64,000 nt of DNA, from positions 930,001-994,000 of the forward strand of contig JANFNE010000005.1 of NCBI GenBank assembly GCA_024867545.1. The letters run 5' to 3'. Position numbers and translations under genes: made by a program. The notes beneath the pieces are model-generated. The model was given only the letters and a program-made list of their open reading frames with translations, did not search any database and was not told where the DNA came from. This DNA comes from Phytopythium helicoides (Eukaryota > Oomycota > Peronosporomycetes > Pythiales > Pythiaceae). Shown here one piece after another: positions 1 through 10,353 of this stretch (positions are counted from its first letter, which is position 1; every line of letters starts with the position of its first letter).

Positions 1-443
1 ACTACCAGAGTAGTCTGCTGCTTTCAGCGTCAGCGGACGGGACTTGCAAAGTTTGGGATGTCCGAATGACCAAGTGTTTGTTTGACTGGAATGACCACGG
101 TAACAGCGAGGTCACCGACGCGACATTCAATGCATCTGGGGCCCTGGTAGTGACCTGTGGAGCCGATGGACGTGCATTTATTTACGATTCGCTGACGGGT
201 ACAAGGCGCTGTGCACTTTCGGGTCATTCAAAGGCGGCGACCAAGGTGGGCTTTAACGTGCAGAGCTCGCATGTACTCACGACGAGCGCAGACAGCACCG
301 CAAGGGTGTGGGACGCCTACTCGGGAGCTTGTGTGGAAGTTTTGCGGGGCCACGAAGAGGAAGTGGTCGACGGCATTTTCAGCTACGACGGGCGCTCGAT
401 CGTGACGCTTTCAACTGATAATTCGCTGCGCGTGTGGCAATGA
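1..443 (+). CDS. DAW1: DAW1/ODA16-like WD40 protein, C-terminal part
   Basis: The 5' end is cut by the window edge; the reading frame is open from base 3. At least three and a half WD40 blades are visible (SADGTCKVWD, GADGRAFIYD, SADSTARVWD, STDNSLRVWQ), ending at the last blade with a Trp-Gln C-terminus. The spacing and the wording of the final blades (GHSKAATKVGF, then TSADSTARVWDA, then LRGHEEEV) follow DAW1, the WD-repeat cargo adaptor that loads outer-arm dynein onto intraflagellar transport. That role is family knowledge and fits a flagellate zoospore. Other WD40 families (for example WDR5 or POC1) are possible because only about 147 residues are seen. Confidence 0.65.
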   Translation, partial: YQSSLLLSASADGTCKVWDVRMTKCLFDWNDHGNSEVTDATFNASGALVVTCGADGRAFIYDSLTGTRRCALSGHSKAATKVGFNVQSSHVLTTSADSTARVWDAYSGACVEVLRGHEEEVVDGIFSYDGRSIVTLSTDNSLRVWQ

Positions 444-678
444 AAATCCTAACATGACTTTGCGGTGTCGTTTGTCAGTTTTTGTTTGTTTTGCTTTGTT
501 TTGTTGTTGGCTCTGCGTTTATTATGAAAGCATAAAGGAAAGCGGCATCGAGGAGCAAGCGAGCAGCGCGCGGGCAAGGCGGGGACAGACGTGGTGGATT
601 AAAATCCAATAAGAGACCTGCCGCCTCGACCCACTCGCTCCGAGGGTGCGTGTCGTAGATCGGCTGGCGGCTGGTAAC

Positions 679-1449
679 TTAGCAACATCCTTTCTTCGGC
701 GGCGCGGTTTTTGTGCTCAGGTTGACATTTCCGCCACCGGGCTTGGGAGCGCCGCCCTCCTCCATCAGGCGGTTCTTGACTTCGCGCGCGATCTCGATGA
801 AGCCGCTCTCGACGTTAATATTGTTCTTGGCACTTGTCTCGAAGAACTTGACGCCGTATTCGTCTGCGAGGGCCTGACCCTCCTCCGTGCTCACAACCTT
901 GTCATCCGTCATATCGCATTTGTTGCCGATCAGGATCTTGTTGACGTGCACGTCTGCGTGCTGCTGGATCTGCCCGACCCAGTTGCGGATGCTCTGGAAC
1001 GATGCGCGGTCGGTCACATCGTACACCAATAAAATACCCTGCGCGCCGCGGAAGTAGGACGTCGTGATGGTACGAAAGCGCTCCTGGCCGGCCGTGTCCC
1101 AAATCTGCGCACCCGAGCCAGCGTCAGAGCCCACGTGCTCCACGCAAGCATTCGACACAAAGCGGTCAAAGAGGACGCACCTGCAGCTTCACCTTCTTGC
1201 TATCGAGCTCTATGTTCTTAATCTTGAAGTCGATGCCGATGGTCGTGATGAACGTCGGGGAAAACGAGTCGTTCGCGTAGCGCAGCAGCAAGCACGTCTT
1301 GCCGACGCCTGTCGTTGCCGCACAAAAACCTGCCACGTCAGCACCGACGCGCACCCTCAGCTGAGCACTACGCGCCAGCGAGACGCACCGCTGTCGCCGA
1401 TCATGAGCAGCTTGATCTGCATGTCGAACGGGTTCTCGTGGCGCGCCAT
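679..1449 (-). CDS. Rab8: Rab GTPase, Rab8/Rab1 class
   Basis: Three exons (1449-1389, 1308-1181, 1104-679) join in phase to a 204-residue Rab. Visible motifs are the P-loop GDSGVGKT, split by intron 1 after GDS plus one base; switch [16 protein letters not shown] at the start of exon 3; NKCD; and ETSAK. The C-terminus is KKGCC, a double-geranylgeranylation signal. The closest class by switch and interswitch wording is Rab8/Rab10/Rab13, which directs secretory vesicles from the Golgi to the plasma membrane; Rab1 is the main alternative. The start at 1449 is the only Met that opens a normal Rab N-terminus. Length matches the family. Confidence 0.9.
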
Positions 1450-2651
1450 GGTGGCCCTCGTCGGTCAGGTCCTGCACGAAACGCCCCCGCGAACGAAATA
1501 AGACCCTCGTCATGAGCTAAGAAGAAAGGGCAGTGTGGAGGTCAAGTAGGTGTGCTGCACGCGCGGCTGAATAAGTCATCGAGCGCCTCGTCGTCGTCAC
1601 GTCCTGTCGTCGCGGCGACGACGACGGCGCCTTCTTATCCGCCGCGTACCCCCTCGCGCTCCACCGGCGCCCCACAAAGATCGCGTCGGCGCCCGCACTC
1701 GCACAGCGCACGCAACCAGCGAGCGAAGGCGCGAACGCTCGGCGCCTCCACGGCCTCCGACGGGAAAGGACGCACGTGGCGGCCGGTGGGAAGCCGAGCC
1801 GAGCCAAGGCGGCGCCGAGGGGGAGCGCCCAAGTCTCGTCGTCGGGATCGCCGGTACACGCGCGCACGCACACACACTCGACCTCCAGCTACAGGATGCA
1901 CGCGCACCTTGCGGGTCGGGCTGGAGGGCGCTGCTGGAGCTGCTCGCGCGGCGTTTTTCCGTCTGCTGCTTTGCTTTTTTTCCCCCGTCGCGCCGGCGAA
2001 ACCCACGGCGCCCGTTTTTCTCGCTCTCACTGTGTAGAAGGCTCGAGCTGGAAGTCCCGAGGTCGCAAATAGCTCGGCGTACTGTGGATTCCCGACTAAG
2101 TTCATCGCGCGCTCATGCCAAAAGTAGTACATATTAGACTATCAATGTCAAAAAGAGAATGTTTTGCCTATTACACTAGCCACACAAACACGACAATATT
2201 TTCACCACTTGGCCAACAGTGGCTTGAATAATCCTTTTTTGTCAAAATACCCGCAAGTTGAAACGGGCGATCCAACACAATTGGGCGACGACGGCGGCGC
2301 CAGCAAGAACCGAACCTGCGACGACGCCGCAGCAGCCACCACCATCCTTGAGCTCTGCCTCATCTAGCAGTGCGCAGATCGCTCGCCTGCAGTGCTGGGC
2401 CCGAGGCGAGCGCCTGGTAAGCAGGCGGGTACGCCCCAGCGGAAGCAACGCGCATCGATCACCTGTCAAAACGCTACTCACCTCCATTCCATGTGGACCA
2501 CGCGACCGGTTTCGAATGGCGAAAGAGCTAAAAGCCCACGCGTTCGATATTTTTTCCGCGGGCGACGCTTTGCGGCCTTCAAGGTCGCCTCGCAGACTTG
2601 AAAACCGGGAGAAAGGCCAGATCTGCTGCAGCGTCACCAGCGTCGGGGGCC
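1450..2651. other. Intergenic, divergent promoter region
   Basis: This 1.2 kb lies between the 5' end of the Rab gene (minus strand) and the 5' end of the kinase gene (plus strand), so it should hold both promoters. The part from 1550 to 2030 is very GC-rich with long Arg/Ser/Ala-rich open frames on both strands that look like composition artefacts. From 2090 to 2270 it turns AT-rich. No protein family, RNA or mobile element was recognised. Confidence 0.5.
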
Positions 2652-5490
2652 ATGAGCGGTGCGTCGAGCTGCGGCAGTGAGCAGCGCGGGGCTTGGAGCT
2701 GGTGGCGATGGTGGCTAACCGACGGCGCGGCGGCAGTGAAAGACAGGGCGGAGAAGCCGGCGATCGGCGAGTTCGCGCTCGGGCGAGGCGCTGGGTGAGG
2801 GCAACTTCTCGCGCATTGTGCGCGCGACGCACCGCACGACGGGTGAGCAGTTCGCGCTCAAGACGATCGAGAAGGCGCGCATCAAGCGCCTGCGCATCCG
2901 CCACCCCAACATTTTCAACGAGATCAACATGGAGAAGGACGTGCTCAACCGCCTGCGCCACCCCAACATCATCCGGCTTTATCACACTTTTCAGGTGGCG
3001 CGGTGTCTCTCTGCCTTAGCTCGAAGTGAATCGCACTTACAATCATTTTTTTATTTTCTCCGCATACGCAGGACGACGTGAATCTGTACTTTTTGCTCGA
3101 GCTGCTGGATGGCGGAGAGCTGCTCGAGCAGCTTATCGTGGATGGCCGTCAGATGCCGTTGCATGAAGAACTAGCTCGCTTTTATCTCGCAGACATTGTC
3201 AATGCTGTAGATTATTTGCATGAACAGCAGATTTTGCATCGCGACCTGAAGCCAGAAAACATGGTCGTATGCAAGACGGACGGGCACATCCGCCTTATCG
3301 ACTTTGGTACAGCCAAGAACCTGGCGAACCCGGCGCTGAATGGACCCAATTTTGTCGGTACACCAGAATACATGCCGCCCGAGGTGATTGACAACAAAGA
3401 AGCTGGCGCTGCGAGCGATTTGTGGGCAATTGGCTGCGTTTTATATCAGCTACTCACCGGAGAAACTCCGTTCAGCGGAGGAAGCGCCTACTTGACTTTC
3501 TTACGAACCCAAGATGGTACTTTCCACATGCCTAGCTACCTGTCGGACGAAGCGCAGAGCCTTATCACGAGCCTCCTGCAAAAAGATCCGGCAGATCGCC
3601 CCGATATGAGCACTGTCAAAGGTAAGATGAGGTCCAGATTTCTGATCCGAATGTGGCAATAGCTTACGTATCACGTGGGATGCGCCTTGTGAATCAGCTC
3701 ATCCTTTTTTCAAAGGGGTCGACTTTACCAATCATATGTCTGCAGTCAAGCCGAGCATTCGCCTCTGCGGTGGAGTCGAATTGCTTGAGATTGTGAAAGA
3801 TCTAGAGCAGTATGAAAAGGCGCGCAAACGCAATCGACGTCACGCTGACTATGGGTCGCCAGAGATGCTACAGACTCGAGTGTGTAGGCTCACGTCACAA
3901 GAAAAGAGTTTACTGATGCACATTCTGCATCGGAAGCAAGTGCTTCATTTGCCTGGTGCGTTAGTTTCCTATCTGTCAATGGCATGGACCGCCACTAAAG
4001 CTGCCTCCTTCGCAGGCATATATCCCCGCTTTTTTGGCTCCGCTCCAGAAGGTCGATGTCGCTACGCAGTGGATCACAAGTACGCCGGTTTATCACACGA
4101 TCTGCAAAACCAATGGAACGAAAGCTTTTCGTTCATGCAGGTGTGTGTATCCTAAATTATACGCGGTGACCGCTTGTTTGCTAACCTCCAACCACTTAGT
4201 TGGCTGGTCCTCGACTTGGAAAAGAAGCTGCTGCAGGCGAGAAAGATGGTCGCGGTGGATCGACATGGGAAACTGAAAAGAATTCCTTCAGGCAAGCTAT
4301 TGCAACAATCAACCGCAAGTGCCCTGCGTTCGTAGCGATCATTGGCGACTTTGTGAATGCGTCGCCAGACCAGCATTTTTATCATGACCAGCTTTCTGAA
4401 TTCCAGAGTCTTGTCAACGAAATTGATCCTGAGGTTCGATTGGTACGCTTGAGTGGATCATGTTGACAAACACGAAGTAAATGCGGTGCTGATGCCATCA
4501 TATTTGTCCTAACTTTGCAGGTATTTGTCGCTGGACCAAATGCTTATGAGCACTCGATCAGTAATGGTTTGGAAGCCTACGAAGCTGCCTTCGGTAGTTC
4601 GTGGTTCAGCTTTTGGTAAATTTGTCGTCTGATTCGAAAACGTGTGAGTTGGTGCTAACTGATCTTATGACGACGACAGGTTTGGTGGGATGAAGTTTAT
4701 AGTTCTCAACTCGTCACTACTTGTTGGGTCTCAACAATTTAGCCATCTAGCTGCAAAACAAGAAGGTACGTTGCAACAATTCTTGCGTGTTGGTTATACG
4801 AGGATTTCTTGCTAAACTTCAAATAAACGATGACTCAGAGTGGCTGAAGAAAGAGCTCGAAAATGGAAAGCTTTGCGCGCGTGGAACGGCGGTGTTCATG
4901 TATCATAGCATGCGTGTTAATGATGATGAACAACCTGAAAATCTGGTATTCTCGGAAGCAAGTTCAAGCGACAATCAATTGAGCTTGGAGCTAACGAGAG
5001 AGGTATTGTCTATTCCAGCGATGAGTCCAAACGAAGCAAGCGCCTAATGTTCTGTGATGTCTCGCAGATACGTGAGAGATACTCCAAGATGATCTTTGAG
5101 GCCCAAACTTGTGTCGTGGCAAGCGCCGGCGCCAGTGCAGATTGCCTCCATCAAGTTGTGACAAAGGCTCCGCGGCAAAGTGGTGAAGGGGAGGACGACT
5201 TCAAGTGCGAGTTGATACACTGTCAGTCGCCATGGGATACAAATGCTGCAGTATTTGTAACGAAAGTATCCCAAAGCGGGATCATCGTGGATCAGTTCCA
5301 CCCAGAGCCGTTGGTTGCCTCACCTCCACTGAACGCGTTTCCCGCCCTCCCCTCAGTGCCACCGACTGTGGTGATGCCGGCACCGGCTCCAAGTAAGGCT
5401 CCAGTTGATGCACCAGAAGATCAAGACCACGATGACCACTCGTCCACAACGCTTGCAGCAGAAGTAGTGGCGATGCAGATCGCATCCTAA
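2652..5490 (+). CDS. AGC (PDK1-like) kinase fused to a CPPED1-like pseudo-metallophosphoesterase
   Basis: Nine exons join in phase: 2652-2994, 3072-3621, 3698-3955, 4016-4140, 4200-4442, 4521-4615, 4680-4765, 4839-5002, 5068-5490 (about 761 aa). Residues about 40-305 are a complete kinase: glycine loop LGEGNFS, FALK lysine, HRDLKPEN, DFGTAK, MPPE, and a HPFF end as in PDK1. PDK1's PH domain is absent. Residues about 410-715 align along their length with the calcineurin-like phosphoesterase CPPED1 (GDFVN, FSFW-FGGMKFIVLNS, EEWLKKEL), but the metal motifs are altered: DPQ is GPR, GNHD is GPNA, and GHYH is GASA. Only the GD pair is kept. The kinase looks active and the phosphatase looks dead, perhaps a regulatory or substrate-binding module. 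An extra G at 2781-2783 breaks the frame just before the glycine loop. Confidence 0.8.
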
Positions 5491-5673
5491 GATATCGTAG
5501 CGAGTACAGAATATACCACTTCAAGGCTTTTTCTTTGTCATTCATTCCGTGGCTCGCATCCACCATGTCCATGCTCATGTAAGGGCTCACTCAGCTGACC
5601 CATCGCTACAAGGCCAAAATTCAAACAGAAAAAACAACGACTTCTCGGATCGCAAGCCAGCACTTGAGACCGC

Positions 5674-6771
5674 CTAGAGGAGGCTGTCGTCCTCCTCGTC
5701 GTTTGCGTCCTCATCGCGCTGCGTCATGCGCAAAGTCACGCGGTGGATTTGCGCCGCGCGGTTCGCACGCTCATAGCGATCGCGGCAGCGCTTCTCGTGC
5801 TGCTTCTTCGTGAACACAACACCCAGCAGCATGGCCGTGAGCATCATGAAGCCCACGAAAATGCCCAGCGCCATCTGGGTTGATGGTGGGTTGTACTCCA
5901 GGTTGGTGGCGGAAGAAGCTACTCCAGAGGACGCTAGCGACAGTGGTGTTTCTGGGGCGCTAGAGGGCTTGACGGCCGTAAGATGCACGCTTGCCGACTG
6001 GATCTGACCGGAAGTGCCCACAAACTCCTCAATCTTGGCATCCACGTCCTTGAGGAGTTGGAAGGCGCCAGCGTTTGCCAAGCCACCCTCGGTCTGCGCT
6101 ACGATGTCCAACTGCACCAGACACTGCGCGAGCTGCTGCTCAAACGCCGGTAGCTGGACTGAGGGCGTCGAGACTTGCAGGCTGCCAGCCTGGACGTTCT
6201 CAGGCAGGAGCGTGCTGGACATCTGCTCCGCGACCGCCAGCAGCTCTGCACACGCGCCGCTGCTCTGTCCAAGCGTGAGCAGGCTTGACGTTGCGGCCGG
6301 CGCGCCATCCATCGACAGCGAGTACGACTTGTCGTCGACGCGGATCGTGGCGCGCGAAAGCTGGAGGTCCAACGCGGCGAAGCCTCGCAGCGCCTTGGCG
6401 CCGACCAACTCGGTCACCCTGGCATCGATCATGGCCGCCGAGTCGAACGCGTCGTCCTCCGCGGCGGCAGCGCCGTCCACGCTCAGGTACAGCGCGCAGC
6501 CAGCGCCCGACGCGATCTTGGAGAGCTGCGCGTGGCCCTGGAACTGCGCGTCGGCCGGCAGCAGCAGCGCCTCCAGCTCGGCGCCGGCGGGCAGCGGCGG
6601 CAGGTCCGCGCAGCTCGCGGCCGTGGCGTACACGAGGTCGGCGTCGACGCGGCGTAGCATGAGGAGCGGAGGGAGCGCGGGCGAGGCGAGGGGGAGGCTC
6701 GGCGCGGAGAAAAGCGAAAGTGAGTGAAGGCACGTGCCGAGCTTGAGAGGGAAGCTTTCTACTTCAAACAA
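5674..6771 (-). CDS. Predicted single-pass membrane protein of unknown function
   Basis: One exon of up to 365 aa. A strong transmembrane segment near residue 300 (MALGIFVGFMMLTAMLLGVVF) is followed by a basic stop-transfer stretch (TKKQHEKRCRDRYER) and a short acidic tail ending DDSLL, a pattern of a type I protein with a cytoplasmic sorting tail. Starting at 6771 gives a hydrophobic N-terminus that could act as a signal peptide; starting at 6660 (MLRRVDADL) loses it, so the start is uncertain. The ectodomain is Ala/Leu/Asp-rich and I do not recognise it; V-ATPase accessory subunits have a similar layout but no sequence match was seen. It is divergent from the gene starting at 6924. Confidence 0.65.
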   Translation of the reverse strand: MFEVESFPLKLGTCLHSLSLFSAPSLPLASPALPPLLMLRRVDADLVYATAASCADLPPLPAGAELEALLLPADAQFQGHAQLSKIASGAGCALYLSVDGAAAAEDDAFDSAAMIDARVTELVGAKALRGFAALDLQLSRATIRVDDKSYSLSMDGAPAATSSLLTLGQSSGACAELLAVAEQMSSTLLPENVQAGSLQVSTPSVQLPAFEQQLAQCLVQLDIVAQTEGGLANAGAFQLLKDVDAKIEEFVGTSGQIQSASVHLTAVKPSSAPETPLSLASSGVASSATNLEYNPPSTQMALGIFVGFMMLTAMLLGVVFTKKQHEKRCRDRYERANRAAQIHRVTLRMTQRDEDANDEEDDSLL

Positions 6772-6907
6772 GAGGCTGCAGCTGGATCAGGATCCCACCT
6801 GGTTTGGCACTAGCTTAGCGTTCTTTCGTTCCCAGTGTAACGTACAAGTTGAACTTGAGCACTGGTTTCATGTATGGCACGCTAATTCTTACGCTTCCGC
6901 AACCAGA

Positions 6908-6918
6908 ACTCATTCCAG
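6908..6918 (+). promoter_or_regulatory. Oomycete initiator-like element
   Basis: The sequence ACTCATTCCAG fits the start of the oomycete initiator consensus (YTCATTYYN). It lies 6-16 bases 5' of the ATG at 6924, a usual spacing for oomycete transcripts with short leaders, and supports that start over the Met at 6870. Confidence 0.4.
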
Positions 6919-6923
6919 TCGAG

Positions 6924-8522
6924 ATGACCACGCTCATGGCGCTGGCGGACGCGCCGCGCCACGTGGGCGAGACCGTGAGCTTCGCGGCGGCGGTGCAGCA
7001 GATATCGACGGGCAAGCGCGCGCTCGTGGCGGCGCGGCAGCGCGTGGCCGTGTACCACGCGCTGCTGCTGGCGGACCCGAGTCGCCAGTTCTTCAAGCTC
7101 ACGTGCTGGGGCGACGCGCTGCCGACGCTGCCGGCGGCCGACCTCGCGCCGCAGGACGCCGCGCTCTGCGTCGGCGATATCGTGCTCTTCGTCAACTGCA
7201 CCGTCAAGGCCTACTGCGGCAACGTCGAGGCCCAGTTCTCGCCCAGCACGTCCTCGGCGCGCCTGCTGTACCGCCGAGAGCGCTACTTCAACACGCGCGA
7301 CGTACGGCTCAAGGACCTGTACCCGATGATCGAGTGGTATCGCCAGCACCGCGACGAGTTTGTCCTTAACCATGGCGGAAACGCGCGGACCCTCGCGGCG
7401 ACCGGCGCTGCCACCGTTACTAGGATCAAGGATCTGCGCGAGAACATGGTGGCGACGGTCGTGTGCAAGCTCCGAAAGCCGCGTGGGGAGGACGAGCCCG
7501 CGTCCAATCGACAAACCATTCCCATCGGATCTAGAAGCACCGTGAACAATAATATCTCCGAGTTGGACGGAGTGCTGCTATGCGAGCTTGTCATGACGGA
7601 CGCACCGAACGACTCGATGGTCGTCAACCTGTGGGACCAACACGCCGACAAGCGTGCTGTCGCTCGGCTGCTGCGTCACGCTGGCGCTTTTCGTATCGCC
7701 GGGATTGTCATTGGCCTACACTCCACATCTAATCGCTTGGTAGCCAACACCACGGACCAGACCAGCATCGAGAGCCTCGAGGTTGGCGATCCAGACGCCG
7801 TCGCGCTGGAACAAAGGCTCGGCAGCGGGTCATTGAAGCCGTCGGCACCACAGATGCCGGTGGTGTGTTCAACTATAGACGACCTTGAAGCTTTGCCAAG
7901 CGAAGGACGTCACATACTGCGCAATGTTCGCGTGGAGCAGATCCACTTTGACCAATGCATCGGGATAAATGGTCGAGTGTTGCCGCGACTCCTCCTCGGG
8001 CTGGTTGAAGCGACCTGCAGCAACTGCGGGCTAGCGCTGCCAGCAACCATGAGCGGCGACGAAGAAACTAGAATCAGCATCCGTCCATGTGACAATGGGT
8101 GTGCGTTACGTGGTGCAGAACCAACGTGGAAATACCGCAGATTCCATCTGACACTGCGCGACGAGCGAAATCAGCGTATCATCGTCGAAGTTGACGACAA
8201 AGCTGCTGTGGAGCTGGTTGGGAACATCGACGCCCAGATGCTTGTAAGCGGCACAGCCACCTCGCGTTCAAAAACGATGGGGAATCCCAAATCTGCTGTT
8301 GCAGGCATGCTGAATGCGCTCGTCTCCAGCGGGGATCAAGCGTTTGACGCAGAGATCAATTCCGTTGTGGTGGCATCTGGAGGAGAGAACGACAGCAATT
8401 CGTTGCCTTCTTCAATGCTTCAAGTCTATAGCCACGACCCTGACAGTCACCATCTACGTGGGCGGCGGCAGCATGTACTAACAGCGCTCGTGCCTGCTAC
8501 GCTTCAAATGCTACCGTTTTGA
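6924..8522 (+). CDS. Multi-OB-fold protein with zinc site, possibly shieldin/RPA-like
   Basis: Single exon, 532 aa from the ATG at 6924. The N-terminal half has OB-fold-like strands (FFKLTCWGD, GDIVLFVNCTVK, ARLLYRRERYF, KDLYPMIEWY). A middle block (LLCELVMTD...VVNLWDQHAD) reads as a second OB fold. The C-terminal block carries CSNCG plus a later CDNGC, a likely four-Cys zinc site, followed by RRFHLTLRDE and DDKAAVELVG, as in zinc-ribbon OB folds of RPA1 and SHLD2. That suggests single-stranded DNA binding in repair or replication. The family assignment rests on pattern only. A short divergent promoter is shared with the minus-strand gene ending at 5674. Confidence 0.6.
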   Translation: MTTLMALADAPRHVGETVSFAAAVQQISTGKRALVAARQRVAVYHALLLADPSRQFFKLTCWGDALPTLPAADLAPQDAALCVGDIVLFVNCTVKAYCGNVEAQFSPSTSSARLLYRRERYFNTRDVRLKDLYPMIEWYRQHRDEFVLNHGGNARTLAATGAATVTRIKDLRENMVATVVCKLRKPRGEDEPASNRQTIPIGSRSTVNNNISELDGVLLCELVMTDAPNDSMVVNLWDQHADKRAVARLLRHAGAFRIAGIVIGLHSTSNRLVANTTDQTSIESLEVGDPDAVALEQRLGSGSLKPSAPQMPVVCSTIDDLEALPSEGRHILRNVRVEQIHFDQCIGINGRVLPRLLLGLVEATCSNCGLALPATMSGDEETRISIRPCDNGCALRGAEPTWKYRRFHLTLRDERNQRIIVEVDDKAAVELVGNIDAQMLVSGTATSRSKTMGNPKSAVAGMLNALVSSGDQAFDAEINSVVVASGGENDSNSLPSSMLQVYSHDPDSHHLRGRRQHVLTALVPATLQMLPF

Positions 8523-8670
8523 TCCAGAAGCAAAGCTACGAGCAACCAAAGTGCTATATGTAAGTTAGAGAAACTCTTGTGTCTCTACGAGTAGGCCGCA
8601 CTCAACGCGGATGGAGATCGTACGTCAGTGGTGAAGTGGAGAGAACCCAACTATGCTGACGGCTGCTTGC

Positions 8671-9528
8671 CTAGTTGAGCTTTCCGGAGACAGCACCAAC
8701 GTATTTGCTCGGTGTTCCGGCAGCGCTCTTGAGGTAGCACACTGGTTGGCCGGGGTTGTTGTTGATGTACGTGTACGCCTTGCAGCCGCTTGTCTTGGCG
8801 CATGCCTCACAGCAGAGCGAAGGCAAGCTGACGTATACGGTGGCAATGTCGTTACCATAGTAGTCCGTGTCTGTGGCCTGCTGCGAGCACTGCGCAGGTG
8901 GCAAAATGCACTGGTAGCAGTCGGAGTTCCACGGCTGGCAGTAGTACCCGCTGGGGCAGCACGTCGTGCCGGCACTGTTTCCGCACGACATGTAGGCCGC
9001 CGTCGAGCAGCTAGACGACGTTGGGGTTGGCGTTGGCGTTCGAGTAGGCGTTGGAGTTGGGGTAGGAGTAGGAGTCGTAGTGGGAGTGCTAGTGGGCGTA
9101 GCAGTCGGCGCCGATGTGGTGTTGCTGGCTCCGTTGATGATGCCCGAGACAGCACCCGTCTTGGCGGTCTGCTTGCCGAAGCCGCTCTTGAGGTAGCAGG
9201 CAGGAGAGCCCGGGTTGCTGTTCACGAACGTGTAGGCCTTGCAGCCCGATGTCTGTGCACATCGCGAGCAGCATTCTCCCGGTTGGATCCCGTAGACCGT
9301 GGTGATGTCGTCGCCATAGAGGTCGACGTTTGTGAGCTGCTGCGAGCACTGCGTGGGTGGGGCGACGCACTGGTAGAAGTCGCTACTCCACGGCTGGCAG
9401 TAATACCCGGTGGAGCAGCACGAGATGCCGGCGTCGGATCCGCAGCTCGCGAACGGCGCCGTGCTGCAGTCTGCGGCCATCGCGACCGCGAGGCTGGCTG
9501 AGACCGTGAAAAGAGCGCGCGACAGCAT
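8671..9528 (-). CDS. CBEL: CBEL-type secreted cellulose-binding protein (CBM1-PAN, twice)
   Basis: Single exon, 285 aa. The start at 9528 gives a clean signal peptide (MLSRALFTVSASLAVAMA). Two modules follow, each a short Cys-rich CBM1 (CCSTGYYCQPW, CCPSGYYCQPW) and a PAN/Apple domain (CCSRCAQTSGCKAYTF, CCEACAKTSGCKAYTY), joined by a Thr/Pro linker. This is the exact plan of Phytophthora CBEL, a cell-wall glycoprotein that binds cellulose, helps adhesion and wall organisation, and is sensed by plants. The aromatic residues that bind cellulose (Y, Y, W) are present in both CBM1s. A smaller paralogue lies 0.8 kb away on the same strand. Confidence 0.93.
   Translation of the reverse strand: MLSRALFTVSASLAVAMAADCSTAPFASCGSDAGISCCSTGYYCQPWSSDFYQCVAPPTQCSQQLTNVDLYGDDITTVYGIQPGECCSRCAQTSGCKAYTFVNSNPGSPACYLKSGFGKQTAKTGAVSGIINGASNTTSAPTATPTSTPTTTPTPTPTPTPTRTPTPTPTSSSCSTAAYMSCGNSAGTTCCPSGYYCQPWNSDCYQCILPPAQCSQQATDTDYYGNDIATVYVSLPSLCCEACAKTSGCKAYTYINNNPGQPVCYLKSAAGTPSKYVGAVSGKLN
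9024..9110 (-). repeat. Hexanucleotide repeat coding the Thr/Pro linker of CBEL
   Basis: Degenerate tandem GTNGGN units (minus strand ACNCCN) encode alternating Thr-Pro between the two CBEL modules. Length is likely to vary by slippage. Confidence 0.8.
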
Positions 9529-10353
9529 TTGCTGGATGGGGCTGGAAGGAGGCTGGAGAGGGGCGAGCGGCTCGAGGCGAGTTGGCAAGTGAGCGCAGAG
9601 GGCGGCGGCTGCGAACGGCGGGAAAGACGACTCCGGATCTGCAGCTCCAGGTTGGCTTCTGGGTGTGCGGCTTCTACTTCAACGTGCTCCGCTGCCTGCA
9701 AATTTTCGCCACCCTGTCGACGCGAGTCAGCTTCTTTCGCGACCGCAGCTGTCTAAGATCGATAGTTTAGGGCGGGGTATTGATTTACAGAGAGTCATGA
9801 TACAGGGCTTCATTGAAAATAGACGAGGCGCTCGACAGTCGAATCAGATTGGAGAGGTTGACGACCCCTGTTGCAGCGGATTTTCCGGTCGTGTCGCAGT
9901 CAGTCGGTTCATGGAAACCATGCCTTGACCGGTTTCAAAGCCGTGGAAGATCTGGAGATGACCGCGCATTCGCCCTCGTGCAGCACGTTCGGACGCTCAG
10001 TAGAGGCCGCTCGCGGCTCGCAGACCGCCTTCAAGCTTCGGGGGCTTTGTAGACCAAGAAATCACTGGCATCTGCTGGTATCACCCACCTCTACGCGGCT
10101 GGAAGTTGAGATGGAGACTAAATGACGGTAGAGGATGGAGGCGACTAAATCGCAGTGGAAGTAGCGTAGAGGTAGAGAGGCTCGATATGTCAGGCTAAAG
10201 GACCATGGGGCGTCGCCACCATCAACGAAACTGAAGTCGACTGGTGATGTGTCACCCGAACTTCGGAACGCTCGCATTGATACAACCACAAAAGCGCAAC
10301 TATCTACTCCTCAACGCGACGACGACACATGCAAGTAAATAGAGCAGTGAGAC
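9529..10353. other. Intergenic between the two CBEL paralogues
   Basis: The first 250 bases are the CBEL promoter and leader. The rest is a mixed-composition stretch with no open frame that looks coding, no recognised RNA and no mobile element. Confidence 0.5.

Noticed and set aside
1635..2132. Minus-strand 165-residue frame with Cys/Arg-rich composition
   Set aside because: Overlaps other long frames in GC-rich DNA, no domain, no splice support.
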